From Lysobacteraceae bacterium (GTDB lineage: Bacteria > Bdellovibrionota > UBA1018 > JAGTJX01), in assembly GCA_023657465.1 (NCBI GenBank), contig JAGTJX010000001.1, positions 648,358 to 712,357 on the forward strand: DNA of 64,000 nt, written 5' to 3'. Below the pieces are notes generated by a model that saw only the letters and a program-made list of their open reading frames with translations, was not told the DNA's origin and made no database searches. Of this stretch, positions 40,336-49,430 are shown in pieces. A program made the translations under genes and the position numbers. Each line of letters opens with the position of its first letter. Positions within the stretch are counted from its first letter, which is position 1.

Positions 40336-41106
40336 TTAATTAATCGTTTTTAAAAAAGCTTCAGATTCTTTTTTTACTAAATCATCTCCGAACTCAATCT
40401 CTTGCATCGAAGCTATTTCTAGAAGTTGTTTTTTAGCGTCTTGTTTTCTAGTCGCTTTTAAATAAGCCTTTGATAACTCAAGTTTTGATTTCAGCATTTT
40501 AGGATGAAGACTCAGAGAAGTTTCGAGAAGTTTAATTGAATCTTCCAGAGTACCCCAGCCAAGACCCATTGTGTTCCTGACCACTTTTGGAGTCTCTGTT
40601 AGTTTAAGGTGTGTTCTACCTAAGATATAATTTGCTAGAGCCAATGATTCGGCAGTGTCGTTTTTAAGTTCAATCGCTTTCTCAGCATCTTTCTTCACTT
40701 GAAGGACGCTTTCACGGGCTCCTAAAATTCCTTTAAAAAGTGCAAGTTTACCATTAGCAGCTGCTCTTCTAATATAACCATTCATCCCATCCGGACGAGA
40801 TGCAATGGCTTGTTCTGCAAAACTCATAGCTTCGTTATAAATATTAAGCTGCTCTTTTTTGTCAGTTTTGAGATCTGCTAAAAACAACAAGACTCGCGAA
40901 GCTCTACAGAGGAGTTCGTAATCATTGTTTTTATCTTTTAGACCTAATCGAATCTTCTCTTGGGCTTCGTTCAGTTGATGTTTTGTAATTAAAGAGTCAA
41001 TTTCGTTTAGCAGTGAAGGAGCCCCAAAAGTCTGAGCGTCAATGAGTGAACCCAATATGAGGGGCATAAGAAAAAGATAATTTTTTTTGTTTTTTTGACT
41101 ATACAT
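40336..41106 (-). CDS. Secreted TPR-like protein
   Basis: Helical repeats YNEAMSFAEQAIASRPDGMNGYIRRAAANGKLALFKG..., LETSLSLHPKMLKSKLELSKAY. Confidence 0.6.
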   Translation of the reverse strand: MYSQKNKKNYLFLMPLILGSLIDAQTFGAPSLLNEIDSLITKHQLNEAQEKIRLGLKDKNNDYELLCRASRVLLFLADLKTDKKEQLNIYNEAMSFAEQAIASRPDGMNGYIRRAAANGKLALFKGILGARESVLQVKKDAEKAIELKNDTAESLALANYILGRTHLKLTETPKVVRNTMGLGWGTLEDSIKLLETSLSLHPKMLKSKLELSKAYLKATRKQDAKKQLLEIASMQEIEFGDDLVKKESEAFLKTIN

Positions 41107-41134
41107 TGTTTATAAATTGTAATTGATATAAAGA

Positions 41135-41944
41135 ATGAATAAAAGATTATTTATTGTATTATTATTTTGTCTCATTTCTAATTTAAATCTAGCTCATTCT
41201 CAGACACGAGATCGACTCACTCTCAGTGGAGAATCTTTAATGAGTTCACCTGTTTCAAGGCAGAGCGATATTCAGTGGATAGAGCGGTTTTTTTTAGATG
41301 AAGAAGGAAACGGATTACTCGGTGTGGGTTTGCAGTCTCGTATATTAAGTATTGATACGAGAAGTCCTCTTTACATTGTTTCTCCACAGTTCACTTGGCT
41401 GCAGTCATTGAATCAAGACTATTCATTTGTCATCAATTTAAGGCCAGGTTTGTATGGTGATTTGAGAGGGAATCTTTCAGACGATTTTCGATTAGAAGGT
41501 GTATTTTTTGTAGACAGAATTCTTAGTGGAGGTTGGACGCTTGGTCTAGGTGCAGCGAGAGGGTCTAATTTTGGAAGAGTGCTTACTGTTCCTGTTCTTC
41601 ATGCGGTTTATGTAGGTGAATCAAGCCTTTTAGATGCGCTTCTTCCTGTTAAAGCTGAGTACTGGATCATGAATTCAGAGCATTTTGAATATGGGGCGAT
41701 TTTCTCTCTCGTAGGATCTCAATATAGAATTGAAGACTTAACTAATACTGCAGATACTCTTCAGTTCGCTAATGGATTAATAGGACCTTCAGCTAGAATG
41801 AAGATTCAAGATAAGTTTTATATTCAGCTGGATGCACTTTTTACTGTTTTAAGAAGATATGAGGTGGGCTTGGCAGAAAACTTAGCGATACAAAACACAC
41901 AGGCTGGTCCAAACCTTAGGCTAACAATGCAGCTCAGATACTAG
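41135..41944 (+). CDS. Putative outer-membrane beta-barrel protein
   Basis: Signal peptide; alternating aromatic/polar beta pattern; ends LRLTMQLRY (aromatic C-terminus). Confidence 0.55.
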   Translation: MNKRLFIVLLFCLISNLNLAHSQTRDRLTLSGESLMSSPVSRQSDIQWIERFFLDEEGNGLLGVGLQSRILSIDTRSPLYIVSPQFTWLQSLNQDYSFVINLRPGLYGDLRGNLSDDFRLEGVFFVDRILSGGWTLGLGAARGSNFGRVLTVPVLHAVYVGESSLLDALLPVKAEYWIMNSEHFEYGAIFSLVGSQYRIEDLTNTADTLQFANGLIGPSARMKIQDKFYIQLDALFTVLRRYEVGLAENLAIQNTQAGPNLRLTMQLRY

Positions 41945-42717
41945 AGTGAATTCAGTTTCTTGAAGAAGTTAAGTCCAGCTGATTTCACGCCTTCAGATTC
42001 TTGATTTCTGAAATACATACGGAACAGGCCTAATGCATTCATTTCGACGACTTGGTCGCGGCTGAGTTTGGTTGCGTGACGAGCGAGAAGAATTCCCTCG
42101 TTTCTTACGAGTACACCCTGATGAACCACTAGTCCGAGAGAATGGGACTTCACTTTGATCAGATTGAAGAATGTCCCGCTAGGGATCTGATCCAGAAGCT
42201 TGGGATGATCGATGATTTGATCGAGCGGTAAATAGGTGAGGGTGACGGGAATCGGTTTCTCTCCTACTGGTGATGTTTTCTTTTTCTGTTTGTACCAAGA
42301 CCTCTTATCGATTTTGGTGTGAGCAGTTTTTAATATTTTAGAATCGAAAAGCCCCGCAGTCACATCTTCAACTATTCCTTTTTGAATATTCGATGGCATC
42401 CAATCCACTTCGATGAAGTGATTACGTTTGAAGTAGTCTGGTTCGCCAGTGGAGTACCGGATCTCGTTCATGTTCTTAGCGAACTCGTCTTGAGTCTTAG
42501 ATCTTGAGAGAGCGATCACAGTCTCTACATAAGTAGTACAATCAAACTGATCGAATCGATAGAGTGGGTCAGTATCAATAGATCCATGTTTGCCTTCACC
42601 GAGTGGATCAAGAACATAGGGCACTCCCAGAAACTGCTTGCTAATCTCCTCAATACTCTGATGGTATGGCAATTCGGCTGAGTAAGAATTGGAGAGGAGT
42701 ATTAGAAAAATAAACAT
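41941..42717 (-). CDS. DUF1460 (NlpC/P60-superfamily amidase-like) protein
   Basis: QFLGVPYVLDPLGEG...YRFDQFDCTTYVETVIALS, HFIEVDWMP. Confidence 0.75.
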   Translation of the reverse strand: MFIFLILLSNSYSAELPYHQSIEEISKQFLGVPYVLDPLGEGKHGSIDTDPLYRFDQFDCTTYVETVIALSRSKTQDEFAKNMNEIRYSTGEPDYFKRNHFIEVDWMPSNIQKGIVEDVTAGLFDSKILKTAHTKIDKRSWYKQKKKTSPVGEKPIPVTLTYLPLDQIIDHPKLLDQIPSGTFFNLIKVKSHSLGLVVHQGVLVRNEGILLARHATKLSRDQVVEMNALGLFRMYFRNQESEGVKSAGLNFFKKLNSL

Positions 42718-42719
42718 GA

Positions 42720-43208
42720 TCAGTGTCGATCGATCTTGGTCACATCTATTTTTGCAGGGAAGCCGCTCACGCTAAAGCTCATCGTCTGATAAGCACCGTC
42801 ACGGACCTTGATACGAATGACATCTGTCTCAGTAATGGCGTTGAATCCCATCTCTGCTGCTTGGAAAGCGAGACGAAGTAAAATTTCATCTCGGTCTGTA
42901 CACTTAGGAATGCTGAGTTTCTTCTTGGATTGCTCAAACAGTGGAAGATTGCCCTTACGACCGATGTAGAAAATATAAACTTCTCGAGCGAGTTCCATCG
43001 TCTCTTCGTACTTGGTTTGCGCTTCAGTCACGTACTTCTGAAAGCAAGAGGGACAGTATTGGGTATGAGTGAGTTCTTGGGGGATTTTCTGCAGAAAAGA
43101 AAACGATCCTTCCTTTAAAAACTCTATGCAGTTTTTGCAGACAGGCTCATTGCAGCATCCGCATTGAGATGTGGCATTGGATTTACGACAATTTGAACAG
43201 GCGCTCAT
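42720..43208 (-). CDS. Small zinc-finger protein
   Basis: CSNCRKSNATSQCGCCNEPVCKNCIEF...YCPSCFQKY. Confidence 0.6.
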   Translation of the reverse strand: MSACSNCRKSNATSQCGCCNEPVCKNCIEFLKEGSFSFLQKIPQELTHTQYCPSCFQKYVTEAQTKYEETMELAREVYIFYIGRKGNLPLFEQSKKKLSIPKCTDRDEILLRLAFQAAEMGFNAITETDVIRIKVRDGAYQTMSFSVSGFPAKIDVTKIDRH

Positions 43209-43255
43209 ATCTCAATTCTACCATATTGATGGGCGTAATGTTATCGTAAGTCTCC

Positions 43256-44449
43256 ATGGAGTTTAAGATAAGCGAAGTCAAAACCGGTCAGGATGTCCGT
43301 GAGTTTATGGCTCTTTCCTTATCTATTTATCAATCCGATCCTCATTGGATCAGACCTATTGACCGAGACATCGAATCTGTATTCGATCCTAAGAGAAATA
43401 AGACTTACTCCCACGGTAGATTAGTCAGATGGATTGCAAAAGACGAGACAGGTAAGACCGTTGGTAGAATCGCAGCCTTCGTGAACGATCGAACAACCAC
43501 CAAGGGTAACGATCAACCCACGGGTGGGATAGGGTTTTTTGAAACTGTGGAGAATGAGAAGCTTGCGCATGGATTGTTTGAGCAAGCGCAATCGTGGCTT
43601 GCCTCTCAAGGGATGCAGGCTATGGATGGACCCATTAATTTCGGAGAGCGGGATAAATGGTGGGGTCTTCTCATAGAAGGATTCGACCAATCACCTAACT
43701 ATCAAAGCAATTATCATCCCAGCTATTATCAGAAGTTTTTTGAATCTTACGGATTTAAACCTTACTTCTACCAGCTCACGTTTGGCCGTAAAGTCGTAGG
43801 GCCAGTGTCCGATCGTATTGGAGAGAAATCTCGATCCGCACTTCAGAATCCAAGTTTCAAGTTTGCTCCCGCTAGCGGTTTGAAAACAGATGCATTATCG
43901 ACCCTTATTCAGACGGTTTATAACAAGGCTTGGGCCGGGAGAGAAGAGATCCCTGAGATCACTCACGAAGCCGCTCTTCACCTAGTGAAGCAGATGAAGC
44001 CAATATTGGATCCAGAGCTCATGTGGTTTGCTTATGATGGGGAGAGTCCGATAGGGTTCTTCTTGTGTGTGCCAGAAGTGAATCAAATATTTAAGTTTGT
44101 GAATGGTAAGTTAGATCTCTTAGGAAAAATCAAATTTCTCTTTCATAAATATTTTGGAGCCAATCATAAAGCACTAGGACTTCTGTTTGGAGTCGTTCCT
44201 CAGTATCATGGGCAAGGAGTCGATGGCGCACTCATCGAAGCGTTTCGAATTCATCACGAAACTAAGAAAAAATACCAAGAAATCGAGCTCAACTGGGTTG
44301 CTGATTTTAATGGAAAAATGATCAAGCTTTGTGAGCAAATCAATACAAAAGTTGTAAAACGTCATGTCACTTATAGAAAACTTTTTAACGAAAATGCTCC
44401 CTTTAAGAGATTTAGGGAGCCGTATGTTTTTGGAGAGCCTACGCTATGA
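43256..44449 (+). CDS. GNAT-like N-acetyltransferase
   Basis: Tandem GNAT-like segments: GKTVGRIAAFVNDRT..., GLLFGVVPQYHGQGVDGALIEAF. Confidence 0.7.
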   Translation: MEFKISEVKTGQDVREFMALSLSIYQSDPHWIRPIDRDIESVFDPKRNKTYSHGRLVRWIAKDETGKTVGRIAAFVNDRTTTKGNDQPTGGIGFFETVENEKLAHGLFEQAQSWLASQGMQAMDGPINFGERDKWWGLLIEGFDQSPNYQSNYHPSYYQKFFESYGFKPYFYQLTFGRKVVGPVSDRIGEKSRSALQNPSFKFAPASGLKTDALSTLIQTVYNKAWAGREEIPEITHEAALHLVKQMKPILDPELMWFAYDGESPIGFFLCVPEVNQIFKFVNGKLDLLGKIKFLFHKYFGANHKALGLLFGVVPQYHGQGVDGALIEAFRIHHETKKKYQEIELNWVADFNGKMIKLCEQINTKVVKRHVTYRKLFNENAPFKRFREPYVFGEPTL

Positions 44450-45162
44450 ATCCAGTCCCCTCACTTCAACCCGGATGTCCTTGGTATGAAATTAGCCAAT
44501 ACGCTCCGCCTAATTTGAAATGGTGTGAAGCGAGTCTCTGTAGTTGGATCACTGAGCCAGCAAATACTTGGTCGAATCTGGCTTACTTGATTGCAGCTAT
44601 AGTGATCTTCAAGATGAGTGAGAAGATTCAGAGTAAAACTTTGAAACGTGTCGCGAAGTATTCGTTTTGGGTTGGTGTGATGTCGTTCCTGTACCATGCA
44701 TCTTATAATTTCTTCGCTCAGGTTTTAGATTTTTTTGGAATGTATCTGATCACGTTTCTTTGTTTAAACATCAGCTTCATCAGAATGGGGTGGATGAGTA
44801 AAGAACGTGAACCCAAATACTTTTGGTTGAGCATAGTTGGCGCTCTCGGAATGATGTTCTTGCTGAGATACCTTAAGCTTCCCTACCAAGGTATTATTTT
44901 AGTTTTGGTGACATTGAATTTAGGATTGGAGATCTGGCTTAAACGTTTAAACGGGGCGAGAGTCAGTATGAAAAACTTCTGGTGGTGCCAAGGTGCTATG
45001 GTTGTAGCGTTTACCTTCTCTGTTTTGGACGCAAAGCGAATCTTCTGTGATCCTGAGAACCACTTTATTCAAGGTCATGCGTTGTGGCATGTTTTTGCTT
45101 CAGTTTCCTTTGTGTTTTGGGTGCTGCATCTAAAACAGTTTGTTGGCAAATCCATCGAATAA
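44446..45162 (+). CDS. Ceramidase-domain (CREST superfamily) membrane protein
   Basis: CPWYEISQYAPPNLKWCEASLCSWITEPANTWSNLAY, FLYHASYNFFAQVLDFFGMY, IQGHALWHVFASVSF. Confidence 0.75.
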   Translation: MNPVPSLQPGCPWYEISQYAPPNLKWCEASLCSWITEPANTWSNLAYLIAAIVIFKMSEKIQSKTLKRVAKYSFWVGVMSFLYHASYNFFAQVLDFFGMYLITFLCLNISFIRMGWMSKEREPKYFWLSIVGALGMMFLLRYLKLPYQGIILVLVTLNLGLEIWLKRLNGARVSMKNFWWCQGAMVVAFTFSVLDAKRIFCDPENHFIQGHALWHVFASVSFVFWVLHLKQFVGKSIE

Positions 45163-45180
45163 TTGTTACGTTGCCTCCTC

Positions 45181-46446
45181 ATGAAAAAACTGGGGATGGG
45201 ATTAACGGCGGCACTTTGTTTTTTAACTCTACAGGGTTTCGATTGGTACACCGATCAAACTGAAACGAGTCTTGATCGCATTGAACAAGCGATCTCTCCT
45301 GAAGACGGGGCACTGGGCTCAGTCATGGCCTCACCATCTAAGCAGAAACCCAATTATTATTATCACTGGATCAGAGATGCAGCGCTCACGATGCGTGAAG
45401 TGTTTGAATGGAGATCTACTGCTCCGCAGTGGTCAAGAGAGACGCTGCTAGATTACGTAGCTTTCTCAAGACAGAATCAACTCACCAAAAATCCAAGCGG
45501 TACAGTCGCAGACAATGGCTTAGGTGAACCTAAGTTTTATCTCGATGGTGAAGCATATTGGGATTCATGGGGGAGACCTCAGAATGATGGCCCTGCACTG
45601 AGAGCGCTTGTCCTCATTGATCTCGCTTATGAATTACTCAAAGAAGGCAAGTCATCAGTCGTCAGAGAATTACTTTACGATTCGAAGCTCCCTGCTCACA
45701 CTGTGATTAAGAGTGATCTTGAATACATCTCCTATCATTGGAAGGATTTGTCGTTTGATCTTTGGGAAGAAGTATATGCCAATCACTTCTACACAAGACT
45801 TGCTCAGTACCAAGCCTTGAAGCGCGGAGCGAAGTTAGCGATCAAGCTTAAGGATAGTGGAGCCGCCCAGTGGTACGAGACTCAATCGAAGCTTGTGTAT
45901 CAGTCATTGGAAAAATTTTACGACCAAGACCGTGGGATTATTTTGGTTTCAATCAATAATAAGAAAAACAAAAGACCCATGGCGGAGAAGTCTTCTGGCC
46001 TTGATGTCGCTGTGATTCTAGGAGTACTCCATGCGGGTAATCCCGATGGAAAATTTTCTGTTTTTGATCCGAGAGTTTTAAAAACTGCACAAGCAATCGA
46101 AAAAGCTTTTGGGGATCTGTATGCGATCAATAAAACAAAACTCGATCGCGAAGGCCGGGTGATGGCTGCTGCAATCGGAAGATATCCGGAAGATACTTAC
46201 GATGGTTTGGCGACTGATGGCGTAGGCAATCCTTGGTTCCTGGCGACTCATGCTTTAGCTGAGTTCTATGCTAAACGCGGTGAGCTCGATCGAGCAGATC
46301 AATTCATGAGACGCTCTCGATATCACACGGCGAGATACGGACATCAGTCTGAGCAGTTTGACAGATCTAATGGAATGATGAGAGGTGCGAGAGATCTCAC
46401 CTGGAGTTATGCAAGTTTCTTAAGCGTAATGAGGTACATGGACTAA
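45181..46446 (+). CDS. Glycoside hydrolase family 15 (glucoamylase-like), secreted
   Basis: YYYHWIRDAALTMREVFEW, DLWEEVYANHFYTRLAQYQAL; ORF extends to 45163, ATG at 45181 fits a signal peptide. Confidence 0.82.
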   Translation: MKKLGMGLTAALCFLTLQGFDWYTDQTETSLDRIEQAISPEDGALGSVMASPSKQKPNYYYHWIRDAALTMREVFEWRSTAPQWSRETLLDYVAFSRQNQLTKNPSGTVADNGLGEPKFYLDGEAYWDSWGRPQNDGPALRALVLIDLAYELLKEGKSSVVRELLYDSKLPAHTVIKSDLEYISYHWKDLSFDLWEEVYANHFYTRLAQYQALKRGAKLAIKLKDSGAAQWYETQSKLVYQSLEKFYDQDRGIILVSINNKKNKRPMAEKSSGLDVAVILGVLHAGNPDGKFSVFDPRVLKTAQAIEKAFGDLYAINKTKLDREGRVMAAAIGRYPEDTYDGLATDGVGNPWFLATHALAEFYAKRGELDRADQFMRRSRYHTARYGHQSEQFDRSNGMMRGARDLTWSYASFLSVMRYMD

Positions 46447-47660
46447 TGGCAAATCTATCCAGCACAGCGACAGCTCCGCAGTCGGTTTCTTTTAAGAGTG
46501 AAAATGAATTTGGGAAAAAATACGCACTCACTATTCTCACCTCGCTTTTTTTCTCTTGGGGATTTCTCACTTGCCTCAATGATATTTTGATTCCTCATCT
46601 CAAAGCATTTTTTACTTTGAGTTACGCTCAAGCAGTTTTAGTTCAATTTGTATTCTTCTCTTCTTACCTTTTGGTTTCGATTCCAGCTTCATGGTTCTGC
46701 GAGAAAGTGGGCTACAGTAGAGGAATGTCCATCGGGCTCGTGGTTGCAGCAGCTGGAGCGTTTGGGTTCTTGGCAGCGGCTGAGTATCAAATGTATTCCA
46801 TCTTCTTAGGTTCACTCTTTGTTCTCGCGTCTGGAATCACACTGCTTCAAGTGGCTGCGAATCCTTATGTCACTTTGATAGGTGATCCTGCGAAGGCTTC
46901 CAGTAGACTCACTTGGGCGGGAGCATTTAATTCACTCGGCACAACAGTGGCGCCGATTGTGGGTTCTGTGATGATACTCTCATCGATGGAAGTCACCACC
47001 GTTCAGAAACCTTACTTCATCTTGGGTTGCACCCTTGTGCTTCTGTCGGTCGTGATGGCGTGGTTGAAGCTTCCAGAAATTAAAACTGGATCAAAAGCAG
47101 AAGTCACTCTTTGGAAAGACATGCTCACTCAGAGAGAGCTCATGCTGGGCGCTTTGGGGATTTTCACCTATGTCGGAGCGGAAGTTTCGATTGGTAGTTT
47201 CTTAGTGAGTTGGCTAGGTGAGGGGTCTGTTGGTGCAATGATTCCAGAGCAAGCGGGTAAGTATGTAGCGTTCTACTGGGGTGGCGCTATGGTGGGTCGT
47301 TTTATTGGTACCCCTCTCTTGGCTAAGTATGCTGTGAACAAAGTCAGTCGCCTCTTCGTAGCGGGAGCTCTCCTTTGTGTGGTGGTATCGGCACTCACTC
47401 AAGGCTGGGTTTCAGTAGTTGCCATCTTGTCTGTAGGGCTTTTTAACTCGATCTTGTTTCCTGTGATATTTGCAGAGACCCTAAACCGTGTAAAACGAGG
47501 AACGGAGAGAGCTTCTGGCGTGCTCTGTTCAGCTATTATCGGGGGTGCTCTCATCCCTGTAGTCCAAGGCCTGGTTGCAGATGGATTCAGTCTCCGTGTG
47601 TCGTTTGTGACACCCCTCATTTGTTATCTATATTTGATCTGGTTTGTTGGCAGATCCTGA
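46446..47660 (+). CDS. Sugar MFS transporter, FucP/GluP-like
   Basis: FFSWGFLTCLNDILIPHLKAFFTLSYAQAVLVQFVFFSSYL, QVAANPYVTLIG, TFVGAEVSIGSFL-like segment. Confidence 0.88.
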   Translation: MANLSSTATAPQSVSFKSENEFGKKYALTILTSLFFSWGFLTCLNDILIPHLKAFFTLSYAQAVLVQFVFFSSYLLVSIPASWFCEKVGYSRGMSIGLVVAAAGAFGFLAAAEYQMYSIFLGSLFVLASGITLLQVAANPYVTLIGDPAKASSRLTWAGAFNSLGTTVAPIVGSVMILSSMEVTTVQKPYFILGCTLVLLSVVMAWLKLPEIKTGSKAEVTLWKDMLTQRELMLGALGIFTYVGAEVSIGSFLVSWLGEGSVGAMIPEQAGKYVAFYWGGAMVGRFIGTPLLAKYAVNKVSRLFVAGALLCVVVSALTQGWVSVVAILSVGLFNSILFPVIFAETLNRVKRGTERASGVLCSAIIGGALIPVVQGLVADGFSLRVSFVTPLICYLYLIWFVGRS

Positions 47661-47785
47661 TATTTTATAATTCAATACAATCAAGCACATATAAATACCT
47701 GATTTAAATGACTATTTTGGTCAATTAATAACTTGATGTGGTGCATAAATAAAGTTAAGATATATAAAGAATCGGAGACATTTAT

Positions 47786-48934
47786 ATGAGCTCACTTAAT
47801 ATGAAAAAGCTAGGATGGTACTCAAATGCGCTGCTCATGGGATCAATGATGATCACAGGCTGCGAAAATCCTCCTTCGTCCATTTATGTTGGTAACACTG
47901 CAATCGATGTAAACTTGCCTAGCTCGTCTAGTGCACATAACGCCGTTTGCGACCCTTTTGATTCTACTGAAGTAGGACTGCCAGAAAACAAAATTTGGGG
48001 TCGAATCTATTCATGGGACCCTTGGTGGAATCCAGAAACCAATAGCTCATCAAGCACACCTCGTGCAGGTCCAAAAAATGTTGCTGGTTACATCTCAGAA
48101 GGTGTGATGCTGGATGTCGAGTTGTATCTTAATCAACTCAACGTTCCTACTCGACCCTTCGATCAAGGTTTCTCTACTCAGGATGCATTAATCTTAAAAA
48201 CTCCACGTGGGGACACTTTGTATGAATATTTTGCTCTCCAAATGGAAGCAAATATTAAGATCGGAAGCAGTGACACCGCTGGCTATTATCAATTCGCTTT
48301 GATCACTGATGATGGCTCAGTCATGCAAATGGATGACAATGGTGTTTTTAGAAATATTGTTAATAATGATGGTAATCACCCTACAAAAATGGCATGTGCT
48401 AGTGAGGCGGTTTATTTTGATTCAAACACGCGTTTGCCAGTCAAAATTAACTACTATCAAGGACCTCGTTACCATATTGCAATGATGCTCATGTGGAGAA
48501 AAGTAGTGGATGCTTCAGCTGCTTCTCTCGTAGAGTCTCAGTGCGGTAAGTCTGGTAACAGCTTCTTCTTCAACTCGAACGTCAGTCCTCCAGTTCCTTC
48601 TGCTAATTATACTGGTTTGATCGGCCGTGGTTGGAAAGTGTTATCAACGGATAACTTCTTATTGCCAGCAGAACACTCAGATCCCACTCCTTGTACTCAG
48701 AGTTGCTTCTCAGACAACTATCAGGCACCTAACTGGAATACTTTTGTGCTCTCAAAACAGAACGTAGATACAGCTAGTATTAAGGTCTTTGTAGGTGGCT
48801 CACAGCTCAGTTCAAGTGAATTCATCTACGATCCTACATTGAACGCTGTGTTCGTGCCTGGATTCAGATCAGGTGACGTGAAGATCGACTTCTGTGTCAT
48901 CCCTGTCGGTGGAGGAGGCGGAATAGGCGTCTAA
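47786..48934 (+). CDS. Lipoprotein with PA14-like domain
   Basis: Lipobox MMITGC; YYQFALITDDGSVMQMDDNGVFRNIVNND...RLPVKINYYQGPRYHIAMMLMWR. Confidence 0.6.
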   Translation: MSSLNMKKLGWYSNALLMGSMMITGCENPPSSIYVGNTAIDVNLPSSSSAHNAVCDPFDSTEVGLPENKIWGRIYSWDPWWNPETNSSSSTPRAGPKNVAGYISEGVMLDVELYLNQLNVPTRPFDQGFSTQDALILKTPRGDTLYEYFALQMEANIKIGSSDTAGYYQFALITDDGSVMQMDDNGVFRNIVNNDGNHPTKMACASEAVYFDSNTRLPVKINYYQGPRYHIAMMLMWRKVVDASAASLVESQCGKSGNSFFFNSNVSPPVPSANYTGLIGRGWKVLSTDNFLLPAEHSDPTPCTQSCFSDNYQAPNWNTFVLSKQNVDTASIKVFVGGSQLSSSEFIYDPTLNAVFVPGFRSGDVKIDFCVIPVGGGGGIGV

Positions 48935-48961
48935 GTTTAGATCTACAAACGATTCAAACAA

Positions 48962-49007
48962 AAAACCCCCGACTGAGAAACCCTCAGTCGGGGGTTTTGT
49001 TTTTTTA
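48962..49007. terminator. Strong intrinsic terminator
   Basis: 16-bp perfect stem AAAACCCCCGACTGAG/CTCAGTCGGGGGTTTT, loop AAACC, T-rich tail; shared between convergent genes. Confidence 0.9.
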
Positions 49008-49020
49008 GTTGATCTAAATC

Positions 49021-49296
49021 TTAATGAGTTGCTTCATGAGATGGTTCTACAGCGTGTTCTTTTGCTTCACCGGTGTGTTGAACTTTGCCTTTGCAATCTT
49101 CACACTCTGTGCAATCACATTTTTCGCCTTCTTTATGGCCTTCAGCACATTTGCAAGTGTCTTTTTTGTGGTTCTCGCAGTCAGTGCATTTAGTGCCTGC
49201 TTTTTTCGCTGATGCAGCTTTCTTTGCAAGAGCAGGAGTTACAGAGAGCGCCAGAGAGAGAGAGAGTACGGACATAACAGTCATTAAAGATTTCAT
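49021..49296 (-). CDS. Small secreted Cys/His-rich putative metal-binding protein
   Basis: Signal peptide ...SVTPALA; CTDCENHKKDTCKCAEGHKEGEKCDCTECEDCKGK...HTGEAKEHAVEPSHEATH. Confidence 0.7.
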   Translation of the reverse strand: MKSLMTVMSVLSLSLALSVTPALAKKAASAKKAGTKCTDCENHKKDTCKCAEGHKEGEKCDCTECEDCKGKVQHTGEAKEHAVEPSHEATH

Positions 49297-49430
49297 TCGT
49301 TCGGGTTCCTTTCGATTAGATTTCTATTCTACGATAGGCCGCAGAAAATGGTAAAAAATTTTGCATGACAATATTTTGACAGCAAAAGAAGAGTTGCCAT
49401 ATTTTACCTAGTCACTAGATAATTTATTCG

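Noticed and set aside
49047-49354. Alternative-frame and antisense ORFs over the Cys-rich protein gene
   Set aside because: Only the 49021-49296 minus frame has a clean signal peptide and metal-binding motif; others are low-complexity by-products.
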